Made by a program: the position numbers and the translations under genes
Assembly (NCBI GenBank): GCA_003526525.1
Contig: DPVV01000542.1
Coordinates: 1-8,111 of the forward strand
DNA from: Lachnoclostridium phytofermentans
GTDB taxonomy: Bacteria; Bacillota; Clostridia; Lachnospirales; Lachnospiraceae
Direction: 5' to 3'
Length of the DNA: 8,111 nt
Part shown: positions 4,569-8,111 of the stretch, piece by piece
Layout of the letters: each line of letters starts with the position of its first letter
Position numbering within the stretch: the first letter of the stretch is position 1
The notes under the pieces: generated by a model
What the model was told of the DNA's origin: nothing
The model's database searches: none
The model's input: only the letters and a program-made list of their open reading frames with translations

Positions 4569-5205
4569 TTTTTTAAGATTACTAGAAGGGCTTTGGGTAT
4601 CGCTTCGTATTTCGGTTATTGCTATAGGATTATCCGTTGTTCTTGGAATTCCATTTGGTGTGGTAATGACAAGTAAAAGTAGAGTAATTCGATTCTTCTC
4701 CAGAATCTATCTGGAAATTGTTCGGATTATGCCACAACTGGTGTTACTATTTCTAGTATACTTTGGAGCAGCGAAGCACCTTAGTATGAACCTTTCAGGT
4801 GGAACTGCTGCGGTGATTGTATTTACATTTTGGGGTGCCGCTGAGATGGGGGATTTGGTAAGGAGTGCTCTAATATCCATTCCAGTACATCAATATGAAA
4901 GCGGTTTTGGTCTTGGAATGACCAAAATACAGGTATATTGGTATCTAATTATACCGCAGACGGTAAGAAGACTTCTGCCATCCTTGATGAACTTGTTAAC
5001 AAGAATGATAAAAACTACATCGCTGGTTGTTCTTATCGGCGTTGTTGAAGTAGTAAAAGTCGGAAAACAGATCATAGATGCTTCCAGGTATACGATGCCA
5101 AAAGCAGCCCTATGGGTGTATGGTACGATCTTTCTGATGTATTTCGCCATCTGTTATCCGTTTTCTATGTTGTCCGCTAAATTAGAGAAAAGGTTGAAGG
5201 ATTGA
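4528..5205 (+). CDS. Amino acid ABC transporter permease, subunit 2 (HisM/GlnP family)
   Basis: This 225-residue permease is the partner of the preceding subunit and is diverged from it. Membrane segments lie at about 23-47, 63-80, 92-106, 148-175 and 195-215. [15 protein letters not shown] (66-80) replaces the usual R-TP-L-QL motif, with Met for Thr. The EAA loop spans about 106-143 (E106, [13 protein letters not shown]). The start has an excellent AAGGAGG (4514-4520) at 7-base spacing inside the upstream gene. It is followed after 4 bases by the ATPase gene. Two separate permease genes, rather than one homodimeric permease, is the arrangement of PEB1/Gln-type systems. Confidence 0.93.
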   Translation: MQDSGIQVLFQGTNFLRLLEGLWVSLRISVIAIGLSVVLGIPFGVVMTSKSRVIRFFSRIYLEIVRIMPQLVLLFLVYFGAAKHLSMNLSGGTAAVIVFTFWGAAEMGDLVRSALISIPVHQYESGFGLGMTKIQVYWYLIIPQTVRRLLPSLMNLLTRMIKTTSLVVLIGVVEVVKVGKQIIDASRYTMPKAALWVYGTIFLMYFAICYPFSMLSAKLEKRLKD

Positions 5206-5209
5206 GGAT

Positions 5210-5965
5210 ATGAATAAACAAGAAGAGGTTTTAAAGGTAGAACATTTAATGAAATCTTATGATAAGAAAGAGCCCGTCTTAAAGGACATCTCTTTTACTC
5301 TAAATAAAGGAGAGGTGGTTGTGATTGTTGGCCCTTCCGGTTGTGGTAAAAGTACCTTTTTAAGATGCTTAAATATGTTAGAGCCAATTAATTCTGGGAC
5401 GATTCATTTCAAGGATCAGGTAATTAGTAGGGATGAAAAAAAGGTTCATGAGATTAGACAAAAAATCGGAATGGTATTTCAAAGCTATGACTTATTTCCA
5501 CATAAGAATATTATAGGTAACATACTTTTGGCACCATTAAAGGTACAAAAAAGAGCGAAGAAAGAAGTTGAGCTTGAGGCGGAAGCACTACTTGAGCGAG
5601 TAGGGCTTTTAGAAAAAAAGGAAGCTTATCCTAGACAATTATCCGGTGGACAAAAGCAAAGGGTAGCTATCGTTCGAGCATTGATGATGCATCCGGAGAT
5701 ACTACTCCTAGATGAAATAACTGCCGCGCTAGATCCGGAGATGGTTAGAGAAGTATTACAGGTAGTACTGGAACTTGCCAAAGAGGGAAATACCATGGTG
5801 ATCGTAACCCATGAAATGGAATTTGCCAAAGCAGTGGCAGATAGAGTTTTGTTTATAGATGAGGGGGTTATCGTAGAAGAAAGTACCCCAAAAGAGTTTT
5901 TTACCTGTCCAAAAACAGAACGTGCGAAACAGTTTTTGAATACATTTCATTATGAAGCGGTTTAA
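5210..5965 (+). CDS. Amino acid ABC transporter ATP-binding protein
   Basis: This 251-residue ATPase of the polar amino acid (GlnQ/HisP/TcyC-like) class powers import at the cytoplasmic face. Visible motifs: Walker [10 protein letters not shown] (41-49), Q-loop [10 protein letters not shown] (Q91), signature LSGGQ (144-148), Walker B ILLLDE (164-169), D-loop ALDPE (173-177) and switch His201 in VTHEM. All catalytic residues are intact; the only variation is Ile170 where many homologues have Pro (DEITAALDP). The start follows the upstream stop by 4 bases, with GAAGG (5196-5200) at 9-base spacing. The receptor gene follows only after 199 noncoding bases, which suggests separate tuning of receptor and transporter levels. 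Confidence 0.96.
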   Translation: MNKQEEVLKVEHLMKSYDKKEPVLKDISFTLNKGEVVVIVGPSGCGKSTFLRCLNMLEPINSGTIHFKDQVISRDEKKVHEIRQKIGMVFQSYDLFPHKNIIGNILLAPLKVQKRAKKEVELEAEALLERVGLLEKKEAYPRQLSGGQKQRVAIVRALMMHPEILLLDEITAALDPEMVREVLQVVLELAKEGNTMVIVTHEMEFAKAVADRVLFIDEGVIVEESTPKEFFTCPKTERAKQFLNTFHYEAV

Positions 5966-6000
5966 ACAAGAAAAACACGATTCGCGAACTTTTCTTTGTC
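5966..6000. repeat. Dispersed hairpin repeat, second copy
   Basis: AAGAAAA (5968-5974) and TTTTCTT (5990-5996) enclose a loop with TTCGCGAA (5981-5988). Its top strand is nearly the reverse complement of 21-51: AAGAAAAA, CACG, TTCGCGAACTTTT and CTT recur in order, with one mismatch and two single-base gaps. A competing hairpin TTTCTTT (5991-5997)/AAAGAAA (6003-6009) shares an arm. It directly follows the ATPase stop and may weaken readthrough to the receptor gene. Confidence 0.6.
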
Positions 6001-6076
6001 ATAAAGAAAGATGTGTAAAAAACACAGTGTGTATGTAAAGGAAAATAAGTGAGAATTTCGTTTTAAAAATCGTGTT
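5974..6076 (+). other. Long-range inverted repeat in the intercistronic region
   Basis: AACACGATT (5974-5982) and AATCGTGTT (6068-6076) are exact 9-bp reverse complements separated by 85 bases, and could enclose the intervening hairpins, for example TGTGT (6012-6016)/ACACA (6022-6026). It uses the same bases as the loop of the dispersed hairpin, so the two folds compete in part. Function unknown. Confidence 0.4.
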
Positions 6077-6098
6077 ATTAAAAATTTGTTCAACTAGT

Positions 6099-6120
6099 AC
6101 ATTGTGCCAAGGCACAATGT
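6099..6120. promoter_or_regulatory. Near-perfect 22-bp palindrome upstream of the receptor gene
   Basis: ACATTGTGCC (6099-6108) and GGCACAATGT (6111-6120) flank AA. As RNA it is a 9-bp hairpin with loop CAAG; as DNA it could be an operator. A possible -10 TATAAA (6130-6135) lies downstream without a good -35. It may set receptor expression or protect the 5' end of a processed receptor mRNA. Confidence 0.5.
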
Positions 6121-6137
6121 TGCTATCAATATAAAAA

Positions 6138-6149
6138 GGCGCAAGCGCC
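6138..6149 (+). other. Small GC-rich hairpin before the receptor RBS
   Basis: GGCG CAAG CGCC (6138-6149) forms a tight 4-bp hairpin with the same CAAG loop as the larger hairpin just upstream, 6 bases before GAGG (6156-6159). In this AT-rich setting its GC content stands out. It could stabilise the mRNA 5' end or affect initiation. Confidence 0.4.
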
Positions 6150-6164
6150 AGAAAAGAGGAGTTT

Positions 6165-7028
6165 ATGAAAAAGAAGATTTTAGGAGCAATTTTAACACTG
6201 ACTATGGTAGCAGGAATCTTAACTGGATGTGGTCAGGCAAAAGAGAGCAATACTGGAGCTACAGCAAAAGCAAGGACATTAGAAGATATTAAAAAAGACG
6301 GAAGTATCAAGATTGGTGTATTCAGTGATAAAAACCCTTTTGGATATGTGGATTCCAATGGTGATATTAAAGGGTATGATGTTTACTTTGCTAAACGTAT
6401 TGGTAAGGATTTATTAGGAAGTGAAGATAAGGTTGAATTTGTTTATGTGGAAGCAGCTAACCGTGTGGAATATTTAAAGTCCGCAAAAGTAGATGTTATT
6501 TTAGCTAATTTTACTGTAACTAAGGACCGTAGTGAGCAGGTAGACTTTGCACTTCCATATATGAAGGTAGCTCTTGGTGTGGTTTCACCAGATAACGCAT
6601 TAATCACTGATATAGACCAGCTTAAAGATAAGACTTTAATTGTGGTAAAGGGTACAACCGCAGAAACTTATTTTATGGAAAATCATTCCGATATCAAACT
6701 GTTAAAATTTGATGAATACCAAGAGGCATACGATGCATTGTTAGATGGAAGAGGAGATGCATTCTCAACAGACAACACAGAAGTTCTTGCATGGGCATTA
6801 CAAAATAAGGGTTTTTCTGTAGGTATAGAGTCCATTGGTAGTGTTGACACCATTGCTGCTGCTGTACAAAAAGGAAATAAAGAATTATTAGACTGGATTA
6901 ACACTGAGATTAAGGCATTAGCTGAGGAACAATTCTTCCATAAGGACTTTGAAGAAACATTAAAGCCTGTGTATGGTGATAATATAGATCCAGAAAACCT
7001 TGTAGTGGAAGGTGGAGAGCTGAAGTAA
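6165..7028 (+). CDS. Cysteine/cystine-binding lipoprotein of ABC importer
   Basis: This 287-residue extracytoplasmic receptor begins with a lipoprotein signal: MKKK, a hydrophobic core, and lipobox LTGC with the acylated Cys22. Residues about 37-280 form a bilobed SBP family 3 domain (IKIGVFSDKNPFGYVD, GYDVYFAKRI, VEAANRVE, ILANFTVTKDR, YMKVALGVVSP, VKGTTAETYF). These motifs match, from memory, the Campylobacter CjaA/Cj0982 cysteine receptor and related cystine-binding lipoproteins, more closely than glutamine or histidine receptors. So cysteine or cystine is the likely ligand; glutamate/aspartate (PEB1a-like) is the main alternative. Start: GAGG (6156-6159), 5 bases before ATG. It is last in the importer operon and followed by a terminator. 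Confidence 0.92.
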   Translation: MKKKILGAILTLTMVAGILTGCGQAKESNTGATAKARTLEDIKKDGSIKIGVFSDKNPFGYVDSNGDIKGYDVYFAKRIGKDLLGSEDKVEFVYVEAANRVEYLKSAKVDVILANFTVTKDRSEQVDFALPYMKVALGVVSPDNALITDIDQLKDKTLIVVKGTTAETYFMENHSDIKLLKFDEYQEAYDALLDGRGDAFSTDNTEVLAWALQNKGFSVGIESIGSVDTIAAAVQKGNKELLDWINTEIKALAEEQFFHKDFEETLKPVYGDNIDPENLVVEGGELK

Positions 7029-7130
7029 TTCATTCAAATGGAATTAGATGGAGAGCAATAGCATTAGAGTTGATGGTTACGAGGAAGTAGCGAAGCGGAC
7101 TAGAAATTTAATCGAATAGAAATGATAGCA

Positions 7131-7187
7131 GACGGGTTTAAAACTGTAATATGAAAAACAGTTTTCTGCCCGTCATTTATATTTTAT
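7131..7187 (+). terminator. Terminator of the importer operon
   Basis: GACGGG (7131-7136)/CCCGTC (7169-7174), a small internal loop, then AAAACTGT (7140-7147)/ACAGTTTT (7158-7165), with a 10-base loop and an ATTTATATTTTATT tail. It lies between convergent genes and ends the plus-strand importer transcript. The 7029-7130 stretch before it shows nothing beyond GCGAAGCG at 7089-7096, an 8-mer shared with the loop of the first hairpin. Confidence 0.78.
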
Positions 7188-7192
7188 TAACA

Positions 7193-7450
7193 TTAGTTTT
7201 TACATTTGATTCGCTTTAAATTATAACCGTTTGATAAACATGTAGCTGCCCCAGCGATTAAACTACCCATGCCAAAAACAGTACTTTGTATTATACCATA
7301 AATTCCAATACAGATTAAGATACCACCTAACCCCATACCAATGGTGGAACCAATCTTTGCAACCTTTTTGTTTGGGTATAATCCGCTACTAGCTCTTTTT
7401 GCAAGATCCATATATTTTTTTGTATGCTTCCTTACATCTAATCTTTCCAT
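7193..7450 (-). CDS. Small membrane protein of unknown function
   Basis: The product has 85 residues. A basic N-terminal region (1-30, with several Lys and Arg) precedes a glycine-rich hydrophobic stretch at 34-72, enough for two short membrane segments or a helical hairpin, and a basic tail (LKRIKCKN). I recognise no family. Translation signals are excellent: a minus-strand AGGAGGT (complement of 7458-7464) 7 bases before ATG at 7450. That Shine-Dalgarno overlaps the stop codon of the TetR gene upstream, so the two form an operon and are probably translationally coupled. A regulator-membrane protein pair suggests an envelope or small-molecule stress response, but no function can be assigned. 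Confidence 0.78.
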   Translation of the reverse strand: MERLDVRKHTKKYMDLAKRASSGLYPNKKVAKIGSTIGMGLGGILICIGIYGIIQSTVFGMGSLIAGAATCLSNGYNLKRIKCKN

Positions 7451-7462
7451 GGTTAGTACCTC

Positions 7463-8041
7463 CTAATCAAATATATCATCAATTAAATGATCAATCATAA
7501 ATTCAAAAACTTTTGTTGCGTCACATAGCATATTATCTTTTTGAGAAATGCTAGATAGCATTGCCATCAAAAGAGAAATAGCTAAATCTTCATCAATTTT
7601 TAGGGAGAGGAAGGGCTTGTGAAGCATATATTTTGTACTAATATAACTGTTGTCGTTTAATTCTTGGCGTTGTTGTTCACTTAGCTTATGAAAGAAACTT
7701 AAAAAATCGGGATTTTTCGTGTCATACATGAAACTACTTTTGCTGTATTCCAAATAGATTTTTTTTAATGCTTCTGCAATACCGTATTTGCTCTGATTTT
7801 GTGATATTCGTTCTTCCACACTTTCATAAAGTTGTTTTTGCGTGTCTTTGATAACTTGATAAAAGAGTGCCTCTTTTGAATCAAAAAAATTATAAAAGGA
7901 CCCTTTAGAAATACCAACATCATTACAAAGAGTATCAATACTGGTTTTCTTGTAGCCATATTTCTGCCAACTCGATTTACATTCTTTCATCAGTTTTTCT
8001 GTAATTACTTTTTTCTCTTCCTCAGCGAATCCTTTCGGCAT
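7463..8041 (-). CDS. TetR/AcrR family transcriptional regulator
   Basis: The product has 192 residues, normal for the family. The N-terminal helix-turn-helix runs about 14-60, with YKKTSIDTLCNDVGISKGSF and YNFFDSKEALF, the canonical TetR recognition-helix pattern (G-ISKGS-Y-FF-SKE). The remainder is an alpha-helical ligand and dimerisation domain that does not reveal the ligand. The start at 8041 has AGGAGGT (complement of 8047-8053) 5 bases away. It is first in a two-gene minus-strand operon with the small membrane protein. A dyad with 10-bp arms lies just upstream in its promoter region, suggesting autoregulation and possibly control of a divergent gene beyond the window edge. Confidence 0.95.
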   Translation of the reverse strand: MPKGFAEEEKKVITEKLMKECKSSWQKYGYKKTSIDTLCNDVGISKGSFYNFFDSKEALFYQVIKDTQKQLYESVEERISQNQSKYGIAEALKKIYLEYSKSSFMYDTKNPDFLSFFHKLSEQQRQELNDNSYISTKYMLHKPFLSLKIDEDLAISLLMAMLSSISQKDNMLCDATKVFEFMIDHLIDDIFD

Positions 8042-8061
8042 GAAAAACCTCCTATATTTAC

Positions 8062-8099
8062 ATATGACTATTTAAGTGTTTATAGTCATATAAATTATA
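8062..8099 (-). promoter_or_regulatory. TetR promoter and candidate operator
   Basis: ATATGACTAT (8062-8071) and ATAGTCATAT (8082-8091) are perfect 10-bp arms around a 10-base centre, a size compatible with a TetR-family dimer or pair of dimers. On the minus strand, TATAAT (complement of 8094-8099) is a -10 that would start transcription near 8087, inside the dyad. The -35 lies beyond the window edge. Confidence 0.65.
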
Positions 8100-8111
8100 T
8101 CTTATTTAAGA

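Noticed and set aside
6104..6292. 62-codon open frame overlapping the receptor start
   Set aside because: It starts in a palindrome without a ribosome binding site and overlaps the lipoprotein gene in another frame.

Overview
The window is AT-rich Firmicutes DNA of clostridial type. Its proteins most resemble those of Lachnospiraceae such as Lachnoclostridium (Clostridium) phytofermentans. That assignment rests on protein character, AT bias, strong AGGAGG ribosome binding sites and adjacent rpsB and tsf genes; it comes from recognition, not a search.

Layout: (1) 1-760: a perfect 18-bp inverted repeat, then a membrane-anchored protein with an MltG-like C-terminal module. (2) 760-2862: rpsB (ribosomal protein S2) and tsf (EF-Ts). 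Each has its own extended -10 promoter, and a strong terminator lies between them. rpsB has a structured leader; tsf has a Fur/PerR-like 7-1-7 palindrome over its -35. (3) 2860-3345: about 500 bases with no credible gene but much structure: a tandem duplication starting at the tsf stop codon, two adjacent RNA elements that align without gaps and keep the same fold through paired base changes, a terminator, and a second tandem duplication. (4) 3264-3518: a near-consensus promoter, a strong ribosome binding site, a 33-codon ORF with five consecutive Cys codons, and an intrinsic terminator. (5) 3519-3887: decayed DNA including the start of an SGNH/GDSL hydrolase broken by stop codons. (6) 3888-7187: a four-gene polar amino acid ABC importer (two permeases, ATPase, lipoprotein receptor). 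The receptor strongly resembles the CjaA/Cj0982-type cysteine receptor. (7) 7193-8111, minus strand: a TetR-family regulator followed by a small membrane protein, with a 10-bp-arm dyad upstream.

The main story is that the polycysteine ORF and terminator sit upstream of a probable cysteine/cystine importer. Ribosome stalling on Cys codons during cysteine shortage could let transcription pass the terminator into the importer. The same logic is known from polycysteine leader ORFs in mycobacteria; I know of no described clostridial example, where T-box, S-box or CymR control is usual. No strong antiterminator is visible, and about 370 bases of decayed DNA separate the terminator from the first permease, so the link is an inference. 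The second story is the pair of covarying RNA elements after tsf, which match no RNA family I recognise.
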